This document shows, piece after piece, positions 19,191 through 28,589 of a stretch of DNA of 64,000 nt; position 1 is the stretch's first letter; each line of letters starts with the position of its first letter. Location: contig JAGBXO010000002.1 in the NCBI GenBank assembly GCA_017629245.1, positions 1-64,000 of the forward strand, read 5' to 3'. The notes under the pieces are model-generated. The model made no database searches. It worked only from the letters and a program-made list of their open reading frames with translations, and was not told the origin of the DNA. The stretch is from Alphaproteobacteria bacterium (GTDB lineage Bacteria; Pseudomonadota; Alphaproteobacteria; Rs-D84). The position numbers were made by a program, and so were the translations under genes.

Positions 19191-19370
19191 ATGCCAGAAG
19201 CACAAGAAAAAGTTTGCCAAAATTGTGCACACTTTGAAATATTTACAGATAAAAAAAAGAAAACGCACTATTTATGTTACAAGGGCGATGTTGCCAATAT
19301 ATTTTTCTTTGGCCCAAAACAAGTTAGCCCCAAAGATATATGTCAGGACTTTTTGCAAAAATCTAGATAA
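19191..19370 (+). CDS. small four-cysteine protein (copy 1)
   Basis: A 59-aa protein starting at the ATG that follows GGAGAATAATC; the longer open frame overlaps fmt and has no ribosome-binding site. It contains CQNCAHFE near the N-terminus, a third Cys about 20 residues later (YLCY) and a fourth in ICQDF near the C-terminus. This CxxC...C...C pattern fits one metal (Zn or Fe-S) site. The next gene is a diverged tandem copy. Function unknown. Confidence 0.7.
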   Translation: MPEAQEKVCQNCAHFEIFTDKKKKTHYLCYKGDVANIFFFGPKQVSPKDICQDFLQKSR

Positions 19371-19386
19371 AATATAAGGAACGGTT

Positions 19387-19581
19387 ATGACGGATACATC
19401 AAAAAAAATTTGTATAAACTGTATAAATTTTATGGAATCAACAGACAAACATAACCAGCCTGTCAAAGAATGCTGTCGTATGGTGTTTGAAAAACAAAAT
19501 CATACTAACATTCGCCATATTGTTCGTCGCCCGGTAACACCGTCTGACACATGTGCATTCTTTATGCAAAAAACACGATAA
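19387..19581 (+). CDS. small cysteine-rich protein (copy 2)
   Basis: A 64-aa protein homologous to the preceding one: ICINCINFMEST aligns with VCQNCAHFEIFT, the central C-x-x segment is ECCRM, and both end xTPSDTCAFFMQKTR/VSPKDICQDFLQKSR. Good ribosome-binding site (AAGGAACGG). It overlaps nothing and ends 4 bp before truA, so both small genes probably belong to the def-fmt-truA transcript. Confidence 0.72.
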   Translation: MTDTSKKICINCINFMESTDKHNQPVKECCRMVFEKQNHTNIRHIVRRPVTPSDTCAFFMQKTR

Positions 19582-19585
19582 ATAC

Positions 19586-20317
19586 ATGACACGATATAAA
19601 TTAATACTTGAGTACGATGGAACTAATTTAATCGGTTGGCAAGAAAACCGTCAGGGGCCGTCTGTGCAATCTGTTATGCGTGATGCAATTGAAAAATTCT
19701 GTGGTGTGCGTGCGGATATTGTCGCCGCTGGTCGTACAGATGCAGGTGTGCACGCAGTTGCAATGACTGCGCATACAGATATTCCTGGTAACCACAGTGC
19801 AGAAACGGTTATGCGTGCACTGAATTTTTATCTTGTTGGCAAACCCGTTGCGGTGTTGGATTGCGCGATTGTGTCCGATGAATTTCATGCCCGATTTGAT
19901 TGTGTGGCGCGCCACTATAAATATGTGTTGTTAAATCGTGGTGCGGCGCCTGTGTTGGCAAACAATCGTGTCTATTGGGTGCCACGCAAACTGAATATTG
20001 ATGCAATGCGTGCGGCAGCGGAAAAATTAATCGGCAATCATGATTTTACCAGTTTTCGCGCATCTGAATGCCAGGCAAAATCCCCAATTAAAACATTAGA
20101 CCAGATTAGAATTACACAAAATGGTGATGAAATAATATTTGAATTTTCGGCCCGTTCTTTTCTGCACCACATGGTGCGCAACATTGTCGGAACACTGATT
20201 GAAATTGGCCTGGGCAAACCATATGATATTGATATGATTTTGGATGCGCGCAATCGCAGTGCTGCCGGCCCAACCGCACCGGCGTCTGGGCTGTACTTTA
20301 TCCGCGCAGATTATTAA
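19586..20317 (+). CDS. truA: tRNA pseudouridine(38-40) synthase TruA
   Basis: A 243-aa enzyme that makes pseudouridine at tRNA positions 38-40. Catalytic Asp52 lies in AAGRTDAGVHA; RHYKYVL, FTSFRASECQAKSPIKT and SFLHHMVRNIVGTL are characteristic. I chose MTRYKLILEYDG as start; the frame extends upstream to 19553, but that part overlaps the cysteine-rich gene. Its end overlaps the end of convergent comEC by 4 bp. Confidence 0.96.
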   Translation: MTRYKLILEYDGTNLIGWQENRQGPSVQSVMRDAIEKFCGVRADIVAAGRTDAGVHAVAMTAHTDIPGNHSAETVMRALNFYLVGKPVAVLDCAIVSDEFHARFDCVARHYKYVLLNRGAAPVLANNRVYWVPRKLNIDAMRAAAEKLIGNHDFTSFRASECQAKSPIKTLDQIRITQNGDEIIFEFSARSFLHHMVRNIVGTLIEIGLGKPYDIDMILDARNRSAAGPTAPASGLYFIRADY

Positions 20318-22224
20318 TTCCAACGCCGGTTGCGTATTGTATGTTTAACGCGCCCGTTGGGATATATCACAAATCCGCCACGCAGTATTTTATGCGCGCA
20401 CATATTTGAATTTATTTCATAGTATGAAACGATGTATTTAACACTGTCATCGCGACAGAGTTTATCTATGTTTTTCATCAGTGGCACGAACTTTTGAACA
20501 TAAACAATGTTGCCGTATCTGTATAAGCCATTTTCATGTTTACGCCGTCTGTTTGGTGTGTCTTGTTCTTCGCCATTTAATTGTTTCCATGTATTAAATG
20601 CAAAATAGTGATTTGAAGCACGCGATTTATTAAATTCCTGTTTTCCATCATCGCGCACAAACGCCACCAGTTCATTGTCGTATGAAGCATAGAATATCGG
20701 GCGCGGTGTAAAACAAACGCATGCAATACCAGCCATCATAAACATCGTGAATAAAATATAATTAACCCGCCACTTTAAATTCCGAACCAGCATTAGACAC
20801 ATAAAACCAATCATGAAACATACTATTGCAGCATTTGATATATGCGGCATTGTAATTGATGCAAATGGCAAATCTGCAATGTGCGTTGCAACGCCAAACA
20901 AGAAATCATATATACTGTGTGCCACTGTGATTGGTGTGACAATATTAAAAACAACACCAATAAAAACCAGTGGCATAATTGCAAATGAAAATATCGGCAA
21001 CAGAAATAAATTTCCAATCAGCCCATAAAATGGAATCGCACCAAAGAGCATTGCAACAAAAGGTGCGGTAAATACAGTTGCAACAATTGTTGTCAAAACA
21101 GTTGCATAAATAACACACAATATTTTATTTGTTGGCATTCGTGGTTTTATAACCGTAAACAACCATACCAATCCAAACGCAGCAGCAAAAGACAATTGAA
21201 ACCCTGCCTGCATAACATAGTGCGGGTTAATTAAAAATATTACACAAAATGCAATTGCAATATTGCGCATTGAAATTGCACTGCGTCCAAATATAAATGC
21301 TATGAACGCCAATGTTGCCATCAAAAATGCGCGCGTTGTTGCGACATCAGTGCCGGATAAAAATAAATATGCAATCAGCCCAATCCATGCACAGCACATT
21401 GCCGGAATTTTTGCAGGCGTGCGACGCGTCACATACGGCGTTGCACGAAATATGAAATAAAATATTAAGAATAACCATCCGCCAACCAGTGTCATGTGAA
21501 AACCGCTGATTGACCAGACATGACCGATACCGGTTGCGGTCCAAATGCTGGTGTCTGATTTTGGTATTGCGCCTTTATATCCCAGCACCAGTGTATCGGC
21601 CAGAAATGAATTTGACCTGTTGTGCAGCATGTTGCGCAGGTGACTGATACGATATGAATTTTTAGAATCCAGAATTTCAATTTTATCTGTATAACCCGTG
21701 GCGGTCAATTTGTTAAAGTATGCCCACCGGGCATAGTCAAATGTTTCCGGTGCATACGCGGGCGCGGGTTTAAACAGTCCAACATTTGCACGCACCACAT
21801 CACCAATGTTTGGCAACACAACACCATCAGACGCAGAAACACGGATATTCGCCACTCCGTCACCTGCTTTAATATCTGCGGAATCTATGGATAAGTAAAT
21901 TCGGGATTTATCATTTACATAATCAATTGACTTTACCGTGCCAATAATATTGTAATTATGCAGTTCACGTGTCAACTTTGGTGTATCAATCAGATTTGTA
22001 AACACACATGCATAGCAAAAACCAAACACGAATATACAAACTGCGCGCAAGATGACAGGAACGCGTTTTATAAACATTAATCCACCACATAATAGCATAA
22101 ATAAAAATGTGCCGCCAAATGATGGTTCGTGTTCAGATGTAAAATACACTGCCGCGCCACCCGCCATTAAAAATGGTACATATAAAAACAGATTTTGATA
22201 TTGACTATTAATCCAATCACGCAT
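20314..22224 (-). CDS. comEC: ComEC/Rec2-family DNA uptake/competence membrane protein
   Basis: A 636-aa polytopic protein. N-terminal OB-like DUF4131 segment (about 60-180, GTVKSIDYVNDKSRIYLSID), then the Competence domain with about eight helices (GIGHVWSISGFHMTLVGG and FLSGTDVATTRAFLMATLAF are hallmark motifs). The C-terminal metallo-beta-lactamase-like domain of long ComEC proteins is degenerate or missing: only about 120 residues follow the last helix and no HxHxDH is present. It transports ssDNA across the inner membrane in competent bacteria. Start chosen at MRDWINSQYQ. Confidence 0.9.
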   Translation of the reverse strand: MRDWINSQYQNLFLYVPFLMAGGAAVYFTSEHEPSFGGTFLFMLLCGGLMFIKRVPVILRAVCIFVFGFCYACVFTNLIDTPKLTRELHNYNIIGTVKSIDYVNDKSRIYLSIDSADIKAGDGVANIRVSASDGVVLPNIGDVVRANVGLFKPAPAYAPETFDYARWAYFNKLTATGYTDKIEILDSKNSYRISHLRNMLHNRSNSFLADTLVLGYKGAIPKSDTSIWTATGIGHVWSISGFHMTLVGGWLFLIFYFIFRATPYVTRRTPAKIPAMCCAWIGLIAYLFLSGTDVATTRAFLMATLAFIAFIFGRSAISMRNIAIAFCVIFLINPHYVMQAGFQLSFAAAFGLVWLFTVIKPRMPTNKILCVIYATVLTTIVATVFTAPFVAMLFGAIPFYGLIGNLFLLPIFSFAIMPLVFIGVVFNIVTPITVAHSIYDFLFGVATHIADLPFASITMPHISNAAIVCFMIGFMCLMLVRNLKWRVNYILFTMFMMAGIACVCFTPRPIFYASYDNELVAFVRDDGKQEFNKSRASNHYFAFNTWKQLNGEEQDTPNRRRKHENGLYRYGNIVYVQKFVPLMKNIDKLCRDDSVKYIVSYYEINSNMCAHKILRGGFVIYPNGRVKHTIRNRRWN

Positions 22225-22260
22225 ACAAAAAGTATAGGAATTTATACTGAATATATGCAA

Positions 22261-22533
22261 TTATTTTTTGCGTGATTTCTGGGGCTTTTTTACTGTTGCA
22301 CGATTCCCCAGCAGTTGCAGTTGCATTTTCATAATAAGATTTTCCTTGGCGCGTATCTGTCGTAACAATTCTTCGTTTTCCATCTTTATTCTGTCCAGCG
22401 CAGATTTACTGATAACCAACTGATTTGCCATCTGCTTGCCACGCTTGCGATTCAGGAAAAATGCGAAAATCGCCCCCAGTATTGCACCAATAGATGCACT
22501 TATTACATCAAAAAGTGTTTCCATGATAAACAT
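22261..22533 (-). CDS. small membrane protein with coiled coil
   Basis: A 90-aa product starting at MFIMETLFDV. It has one transmembrane helix (VISASIGAILGAIFAFFLN) followed by a basic stop-transfer (RKRGK) and a heptad-like helix (DRIKMENEELLRQIRAKENLIMK), ending in a Lys-rich tail. The frame is open up to 22623, but the upstream part overlaps the HAD gene. Its start could also be at 22524 or 22560. No family recognised. Confidence 0.5.
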   Translation of the reverse strand: MFIMETLFDVISASIGAILGAIFAFFLNRKRGKQMANQLVISKSALDRIKMENEELLRQIRAKENLIMKMQLQLLGNRATVKKPQKSRKK

Positions 22534-22573
22534 AGAAACACCATAACATTTTACAGTCATAAAATCACTGGGT

Positions 22574-23170
22574 TTATTTTCGCATACCCGTCTTTGGATC
22601 AATCCAAACCTGTTCTGCAGCAATTTCCATCATTGGTAAATCAGATTTACTGTCTGAATATGCGCGCACAACATTTGGAATATATTTATTTTCACGCGCC
22701 CATTCATCCATTTTGTACACCTTGTTCTGACCCCAGCATAAAAATTCATATTTCCAAGGGTGTTTTTTATCCATCTTGGAACAAAAAACCGCATCAAATT
22801 TCATATCGCGAACCAATTGTGGCAACAGGTAATCTGGACTGGCGGAAATCATTAAAACCTTGCGCCCTGCGTCACGTTCTGCCTGAACCCGTTCTTTGGC
22901 CCAACCAAATCTTTCACGTTTGTGTTGCTTGATAAATCCGGGTGCAAATTTTTTCACCATATCTGGGGTCATAAAGCGACGAATATTTTCACGCCACCAC
23001 ACACCACCAGGATTTATCCATTTGCATATACCGCAAATCGCCATCAGTGGCAGATAAAACCACGGACGAATGCTGCGACGAAAACAATACTTTGCAAATT
23101 CCACGTTTGAATCATGCGCAGATAATGTTCCGTCAAAATCAAATAAAACGATATCTGTTCTTTTGTACAT
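22574..23170 (-). CDS. HAD-superfamily phosphatase, subfamily IB
   Basis: A 198-aa protein. Motif I is FDFDGTLSAHDS (nucleophile Asp11, acid/base Asp13), motif II is MISASPDYLLP, and motif IV is YSDSKSDLPMM. A hydrophobic cap insert (PWFYLPLMAICGICKWI) is typical of the IB group (SerB/HAD-1A-like phosphatases of unknown substrate, some acting on lysophospholipids or phosphoserine). Substrate cannot be told. It is part of a minus-strand run with sspB and recF upstream. Confidence 0.85.
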   Translation of the reverse strand: MYKRTDIVLFDFDGTLSAHDSNVEFAKYCFRRSIRPWFYLPLMAICGICKWINPGGVWWRENIRRFMTPDMVKKFAPGFIKQHKRERFGWAKERVQAERDAGRKVLMISASPDYLLPQLVRDMKFDAVFCSKMDKKHPWKYEFLCWGQNKVYKMDEWARENKYIPNVVRAYSDSKSDLPMMEIAAEQVWIDPKTGMRK

Positions 23171-23182
23171 ATATACCCCCGA

Positions 23183-23647
23183 TTATTTCCTATTTTTTCT
23201 GAATTCCTCTAAGGACACAACCCGACCTGGATCTGGGACTGTATCTGGCTTTTCATCCAACGGTAATTCCATATCATTGTCTGCGGCGGCACCTTGTGGT
23301 TTTGGCTGGAAAGACAACATAAAATCAACCGATGGATCTTTAAATTCAACCAACGCAGAAAAAGGCACGCGAATAAAAAATGGACGACCATCAAATGTTA
23401 ATTGCACGCCAAATTCCTTGTCCGACACATGCAGATTATTATAAGAATACTGCAAAACAATTGTCATAATATCTGGGTATCTGATTCGCAAGAAATCAGG
23501 CAACACAACACCTGCATCGCGCGTGCGAAACGTAATAAAAAAATGTGTACCATCCCCCAGACCGTTAAACTGTGCATGAATCAGCGCATCTTTGACCACA
23601 GATTTCAATGCGTTATCTAATAAAGTTTGATAATCAATACGTGCCAT
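23183..23647 (-). CDS. sspB: SspB-family ClpXP adaptor (alphaproteobacterial type)
   Basis: A 154-aa protein. The folded domain (about 1-115; HFFITFRTRDAGVVLPDFLRIRYPDIMTIVLQ) matches SspB-alpha, which delivers ssrA-tagged proteins to ClpXP. A flexible acidic/Pro-rich linker follows, and the C-terminus (VVSLEEFRKNRK) fits the short basic-hydrophobic tail that docks on the ClpX zinc-binding domain. It lies between recF and the HAD gene on the same strand. Confidence 0.87.
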   Translation of the reverse strand: MARIDYQTLLDNALKSVVKDALIHAQFNGLGDGTHFFITFRTRDAGVVLPDFLRIRYPDIMTIVLQYSYNNLHVSDKEFGVQLTFDGRPFFIRVPFSALVEFKDPSVDFMLSFQPKPQGAAADNDMELPLDEKPDTVPDPGRVVSLEEFRKNRK

Positions 23648-23651
23648 AATT

Positions 23652-24731
23652 TCACCCCGCGCATACTATATTATTTATTTCCCCATTTTGGCAAGTGACA
23701 AATACAGCGTCCGGCACATTTTGAAATATATTTATATCCAGTCCGGTTGCCCATACCTGGGCATCGGATGCACCCAGTTCACGAAACATATGTGAGCGCG
23801 CATTTTCATCCAGGTGCGCAACTGCTTCGTCCAGCAAAATAATAACACGACGCCCTGTCTTAGTTCGCACCAGTTTTGCATGCGCTAAAATCAAATCAAT
23901 CAGAACGGTTTTTTGCTGGCCAGTACTGGTAAGATGTGCTGGCAATTTTAATTCGTTGTTAAACACTGCAAAATCAGATTTATGCGCCCCGTCCAGCACC
24001 ATCTTATCGCCAACCAATGTACGATTATTTTTCAGGTATTCCATATATGCGCGTTCTGCATCGCCAGCGCTGGCACCATCAATCAGCATTTTTTCAATCC
24101 ATCCAGATACGGACACCGCGCAACGCGACAAGAAATAATTTATTTCGCCGGCATATTGAATGCGAGCTGCTGCAACCGCAACAGCAACACCAGCAATTTG
24201 TTCATCCAGCGCGTTCAGCCAATGAATATCTGCACCAGACTTTAATGCATATGCGCGTTCGCTTAATAATTTTGACAAACGTGCAACACGACCTGCGTGC
24301 GCGGCATCAAAACTGGTTGCCAGCCGGTCAAAGAATGCACGCCGGTCAGATGCACTGTCAACAAACAGCCGATCTTCGCGTGGGGTCAGCCAAACAATTC
24401 GCATATGTTTTGCCAAATCTGTCAGTGGTGCATTTTCACCATCAATTTTTGCACGACGATTCGTATCCCCATGGGCAAAGTTTATTGCGATTTGTGTCGC
24501 ATCGTTCAGTTCTGCAAATGCACTGAATCCACCACTACCGTCAAATCGCGCAATATCGCCCATTTGCGCGCCACGCATACCGCGTTCGCCGGCCAGCATT
24601 GATACAGCCTCTAGTATCGCAGTTTTTCCTGCGCCATTTGGTCCGATAATAATAACGTTGTGTCGCCCATGCGTTTGAACACGACACATGATGTGATTTC
24701 TAAAATCTGTTAAACTCAAACTTTTAATCAT
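23652..24731 (-). CDS. recF: DNA replication and repair protein RecF
   Basis: A 359-aa SMC-like ATPase that loads RecA at gaps. MIKSLSLTDFRNH start, Walker A IIIGPNGAGKTAILEA, signature-like TSTGQQKT, and Walker B VIILLDEAVAHLD are present. The usual dnaA-dnaN-recF-gyrB context is lost. The frame continues eight codons upstream, but the chosen Met matches the family N-terminus. It ends 4 bp before sspB begins. Confidence 0.95.
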   Translation of the reverse strand: MIKSLSLTDFRNHIMCRVQTHGRHNVIIIGPNGAGKTAILEAVSMLAGERGMRGAQMGDIARFDGSGGFSAFAELNDATQIAINFAHGDTNRRAKIDGENAPLTDLAKHMRIVWLTPREDRLFVDSASDRRAFFDRLATSFDAAHAGRVARLSKLLSERAYALKSGADIHWLNALDEQIAGVAVAVAAARIQYAGEINYFLSRCAVSVSGWIEKMLIDGASAGDAERAYMEYLKNNRTLVGDKMVLDGAHKSDFAVFNNELKLPAHLTSTGQQKTVLIDLILAHAKLVRTKTGRRVIILLDEAVAHLDENARSHMFRELGASDAQVWATGLDINIFQNVPDAVFVTCQNGEINNIVCAG

Positions 24732-24775
24732 GCGCATATCATTACAAATAAACACACAAATTTAAATAAAAAAAT

Positions 24776-24799
24776 CACCCAAAATCGGGTGCTTTTTTT
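24776..24799 (-). terminator. terminator of the tRNA-Cys gene
   Basis: CACCC/GGGTG stem with 6-nt AT-rich loop; on the minus strand it is followed by seven T. Confidence 0.75.
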
Positions 24800-24807
24800 G
24801 CTTTAAG

Positions 24808-24881
24808 TGGAGGCCTGGGTCGGAATCGAACCGGCATCCAAGGATTTGCAGTCCTCTGCATAACCACTCTGCCACCAGGCC
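24808..24881 (-). tRNA. tRNA-Cys(GCA)
   Basis: 74 nt including the encoded CCA. Acceptor GGCCTGG/CCAGGCC is perfect; the anticodon loop CTGCAAA gives GCA; the TTCGATT T-loop is standard. Confidence 0.97.
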
Positions 24882-24975
24882 ACTGACCAGCGAGTAGATA
24901 TTAAGCAAAAATAAATTGTATTTCAACAGAAAAATATTTATAATTGAAAAAAGTTTACAGAGAGAGTGTTTTTAC

Positions 24976-26316
24976 ATGAGAAAAATATCATATTTACTGC
25001 TGTGTGCAATGCCATTTTCTGCATTTGCCACATCAGATGATTGTATGACGCGCACAACCGCGCCAACTGAAATCCTAAACCTGCCCCAGATAATTGAATT
25101 GGGGTTGTGTCGCAATCCCCAGACAACATCGGCATATCTGGCATACGAATCGGCACGCCTGTCCAAGAACGCGGGTTATGCAGATTATTTGCCGTCGGTC
25201 AGCGCGTCTGCATCGGCATCAATTCCATATCGCAATGAACAGTGGGGCGATTGGTCGTATGGGGCATCGCTGTCGGCATCGTATTTAATATTTGACTTTG
25301 GCAAACGTCTGTCGGATTTGAACCAGTTATCTGCATCATGGCGCGCAGCGGGTTTTGAATATGATGAAACCGTTCAGAATTATATTTACAGTTTAATTGG
25401 TACATATTATTCATTATTGAATGCAGATGCCGATGTTAAATCTGCGCAAAAATTACGTGATGTTGCGCAATCTGCACTGGAAACCGCACAAAAGAAATTC
25501 AAGGCCGGTTCTGTTGCCAAGGCAGATGTATTAAAGGCAGACACAACATTGGCCAGTCGCGATTTGGAATTAGAACGCGCAAAAAACAATCGTGAAATTG
25601 CCCAGGGAACATTACTGAATAAATTATCCTTTCCTGCAAATCAAAAGATTTCAATTGCAGATTTGCCGGCAGAAATCGGAACACCGGGCGACACAAAATC
25701 ACTGGAAGAATTATTAGCCCAGGCAGAAAAGACACGTCCTGACCTGTTGCGCGCATCCGCAAATAAAGACGCGGCATGGCATCGCAGAAACAGTACTTTT
25801 TTAAGCAATCTGCCGTCAATTTCTGCATCTGGCTCGTTGCAATGGAATGACACACCGTCTGAAACATTTAATGCAGGCAATGATAAAATCAGTGGCAGTA
25901 TTGGCATTCGCGCATCAATGCCTTTGTTTGCAGGATTTGCGAATATGTATAATCTGCGCAATGCCCAGGTAAACTATGAACGCGCACTGGAAAACGAACA
26001 CGCAACCCAGGATAACGCATCGTTGGACGTGTTCAGTGCGTATCATAATTATAAAACCGCACAAACTGTTCTGAAACAAACGCAGACATTGTTAAAGTCT
26101 GCAACAGAAAGCGAACGCGTGACGGCCGGCATGTATCGTGTTGGGCGCGCAACTATGCTGGATTGGCAGACCGCACAATCAGAACTGATGACGGCACAAA
26201 AACAAAACAATGCCGCCAGGTATGATTTATTTACCAAACGGGCTGCGGTCGCATTGGCGGTCGGAGAGATTAAAGCAAAGCTAGAGGAAGGGGAACTGCA
26301 TGAAGAAAACAACTAA
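24976..26316 (+). CDS. tolC: TolC-family outer-membrane efflux protein
   Basis: A 446-aa protein with signal peptide (MRKISYLLLCAMPFSAFA) and two structurally repeated OEP domains. LPQIIELGLCRNPQT begins the first repeat; long helices with heptads (AQSALETAQKKFKAGSVAKADVLKADTTLASRDLELE; SERVTAGMYRVGRATMLDWQTAQSEL) form the periplasmic tunnel, and the amphipathic strands form the barrel. It overlaps the following macA-like gene by 17 bp, so they are translationally coupled. It is probably the outer-membrane channel of a tripartite exporter. The first Cys pair (CMTR) is not a lipobox. Confidence 0.92.
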   Translation: MRKISYLLLCAMPFSAFATSDDCMTRTTAPTEILNLPQIIELGLCRNPQTTSAYLAYESARLSKNAGYADYLPSVSASASASIPYRNEQWGDWSYGASLSASYLIFDFGKRLSDLNQLSASWRAAGFEYDETVQNYIYSLIGTYYSLLNADADVKSAQKLRDVAQSALETAQKKFKAGSVAKADVLKADTTLASRDLELERAKNNREIAQGTLLNKLSFPANQKISIADLPAEIGTPGDTKSLEELLAQAEKTRPDLLRASANKDAAWHRRNSTFLSNLPSISASGSLQWNDTPSETFNAGNDKISGSIGIRASMPLFAGFANMYNLRNAQVNYERALENEHATQDNASLDVFSAYHNYKTAQTVLKQTQTLLKSATESERVTAGMYRVGRATMLDWQTAQSELMTAQKQNNAARYDLFTKRAAVALAVGEIKAKLEEGELHEENN

Positions 26317-27532
26317 AAAAACAGCAGAAGTGGTAACAAATAAAAAAAGACCGTCTGTAATTGGTCGCTTTTTCCGGTTTATTTGGCGCAAAAAATGGTG
26401 GATATTATTAATTGGCGCAATAGTAATTGCAATAAGGTTAATTTTATCTGACCCTGCGGGTAAAAAACCTGAATATGTGACACTGAATATTACGCGTGGT
26501 GACCTGCGCCAGGTGGTCAGCGCATCTGGGGAAATACAGCCTGTGAACACCGTAAATGTTGGATCCCAGGTATCTGGAACAATTGACAATCTGTATGTTG
26601 ATTTTAATACCAAGGTAAAAAAAGGCGATATCTTACTAACAATCGAACCGTCTGTTTTGCAGGCATCTGTTGACGAAGCGCGCGCATCTTTAGACAGCGC
26701 GATTTCACAACGAAACTTTGCAAAAAGCGAATACGAACGCAACAAAATGCTGTACAGCGAAGACTTTATCTCGCGCGCAGAAATGGAACAATCACAAACC
26801 CAATACGAACAGTCTGAACAATCTGTAAAACGCGCCCAGTCAACCTATGACCGCGCAGTCACAAACCTGGGGTATGCAACAATTGTATCACCGGTTGATG
26901 GCACAGTTATATCGCGTAAGGTTGATGTTGGTCAAACCGTTGCGGCATCGTTTCAAACACCTGATTTATTTGAAATCGCTGAAGACCTGACCAAAATGCA
27001 GATTGAAACCGCGGTATCCGAGGCAGATATTGGCGTTATCAAAGAAGGTCAGACCGTCACATTTACAGTTGACGCATACCCAACAGAAACATTTAATGGT
27101 ATTGTTCGCCAGGTTCGTCTGGCACCAACAACCACATCTAATGTTGTGGTTTATACCGTTGTAATTGATGTTGATAATTCAGATTTGCGTCTGATGCCAG
27201 GCATGACCGCATTTGTGACGATTATAATTTCTGAAAAAGAAAATGTATGGAAGGCCGCAAATGCTGCATTCTTGGTACGCAGTTTTGCAAACTTTCTGTT
27301 GCCTGAAGATATAAATGGCGCAACACCTGCATCACACCTGGCATTGTTGCGCGATGGGACGGTTATTTTGGTTCCATATAGCAAAGGGCTGTCAACTGCG
27401 ACAGAAACAGAAATTATGTCTGACGAAATTGAAATGGGTGACCAGATTATTGTTGGCCGTGTCGGAATGACAACCAGCAATCCCAAAACATCAATGAATC
27501 CTATGCGCGGCCCAGGCGGACCACGCAGATAA
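26300..27532 (+). CDS. MacA-like periplasmic adaptor (membrane fusion protein)
   Basis: A 410-aa HlyD/MacA family protein. A cytoplasmic basic N-terminus (about 35 residues), one inner-membrane helix (WWILLIGAIVIAIRLIL), a biotinyl-lipoyl half (VSASGEIQPVNTVNVGSQVSG), a helical hairpin (about 110-180), the second lipoyl half (YATIVSPVDGTVISRKVDVGQTV), a beta-barrel and membrane-proximal domain. It is coupled to tolC. The matching MacB-type permease/ATPase pair is at 9.9-11.8 kb; that the two loci work together is inference. Confidence 0.9.
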   Translation: MKKTTKKTAEVVTNKKRPSVIGRFFRFIWRKKWWILLIGAIVIAIRLILSDPAGKKPEYVTLNITRGDLRQVVSASGEIQPVNTVNVGSQVSGTIDNLYVDFNTKVKKGDILLTIEPSVLQASVDEARASLDSAISQRNFAKSEYERNKMLYSEDFISRAEMEQSQTQYEQSEQSVKRAQSTYDRAVTNLGYATIVSPVDGTVISRKVDVGQTVAASFQTPDLFEIAEDLTKMQIETAVSEADIGVIKEGQTVTFTVDAYPTETFNGIVRQVRLAPTTTSNVVVYTVVIDVDNSDLRLMPGMTAFVTIIISEKENVWKAANAAFLVRSFANFLLPEDINGATPASHLALLRDGTVILVPYSKGLSTATETEIMSDEIEMGDQIIVGRVGMTTSNPKTSMNPMRGPGGPRR

Positions 27533-27537
27533 AAAAA

Positions 27538-27562
27538 TTCCCGCAATCGCGGGAATTTTTTT
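27538..27562. terminator. bidirectional terminator between macA-like gene and porin
   Basis: TTCCCGC/GCGGGAA stem with loop AATC, flanked by A7 and T8. Confidence 0.9.
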
Positions 27563-28587
27563 TAAAATGTTAATCGCAATCCTGCGGAAAAGAACGGCGT
27601 TTTTGATGTTGTGCCACCCGACATCCACAGGTCAACATTTTCACTGTATTTATATCTGAAAGAAGCAATTAACATGTTGTCCTGAAAATCTTTGATATCA
27701 CGTTGCCAGACGCCCGTGTCAGAAAACATGTATGTCAAAGACACATTATATCTTAACAAATCATAACTGAGCCCTGTGCCCAGAACAAAACCGTCGGACA
27801 CCGGACCGATTGGGTCTTGGTCATATATAACGCGGGCGGTTGTGCCCCAAACCCAACTGTTGTATTGCAGGTTCATTCCCATTGACATTTGTGCACGCCA
27901 ATCTGCCGTGACGCCGGGGGTATAAACCTCGGGGTCAAAATTGTCGGGGTTATCCATAAAGGACACACCTAAAGAATATGCCGTTTTAATCTTACCATTT
28001 GGTCTGCGAATTTTTAAACCCGCATCCATTGCCCAGTCATAGTCGCCAGAAAAACTGGTAAACGACAGGCCATATTGCGCACCTGATTTTGGCGCAGTCA
28101 CCAAATTAATGCGTGGCGCATTTCGACCTGATGTTAATGTTGTGTCTGGGATAACTGGGCCGTCTGGGATAATCTTTTCATTATACAGCGGTCGGTCGTT
28201 TATGCGCAGTCCACCAACATCAGGCAATCCCACCCCCAGTTTGCGCGCAATTGAATCAGTATAACCAATTTCAATGCGCCCCATATCCGCTATTTCCCAC
28301 AACGCAAATGTTTCACGGGAAAAGTTTCCTTTGTCCATCGCCGCCTGGTCCATAGCATAAACAAACCCAATTTTATGCGTATTATTTGCGTTATACATTA
28401 TCTGGCCCCGCGCGCGCCAATCACCGATAAACAGCGTCGATTTAAATTCAGGCTCTATAATTCCGCCAGTTGCATATCCGGTCAGTTTTGCGGAAAATTT
28501 TCCTGTGTTATATTCCAGTGCCGATGCAACACCAGGCATCCCCATCACAACCGCAATTACTGCCAGCGCAGTTTTCATATTTGTCAT
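27562..28587 (-). CDS. outer-membrane porin
   Basis: A 341-aa protein with signal peptide (KTALAVIAVVMGMPGVASA) and Gram-negative porin features: LEYNTGKFSAKLTGYATGG at the mature start, FALWEIADMGRIEIGYTDS, many alternating aromatic beta strands, and the C-terminal GLRLTF ending in Phe. It is a general diffusion or nutrient porin by family; specificity unknown. It starts 2 bp after rpoH stops, with a Shine-Dalgarno (GGTGG) inside the rpoH end, so it can be transcribed with rpoH. Confidence 0.85.
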   Translation of the reverse strand: MTNMKTALAVIAVVMGMPGVASALEYNTGKFSAKLTGYATGGIIEPEFKSTLFIGDWRARGQIMYNANNTHKIGFVYAMDQAAMDKGNFSRETFALWEIADMGRIEIGYTDSIARKLGVGLPDVGGLRINDRPLYNEKIIPDGPVIPDTTLTSGRNAPRINLVTAPKSGAQYGLSFTSFSGDYDWAMDAGLKIRRPNGKIKTAYSLGVSFMDNPDNFDPEVYTPGVTADWRAQMSMGMNLQYNSWVWGTTARVIYDQDPIGPVSDGFVLGTGLSYDLLRYNVSLTYMFSDTGVWQRDIKDFQDNMLIASFRYKYSENVDLWMSGGTTSKTPFFSAGLRLTF

Positions 28588-28589
28588 TG

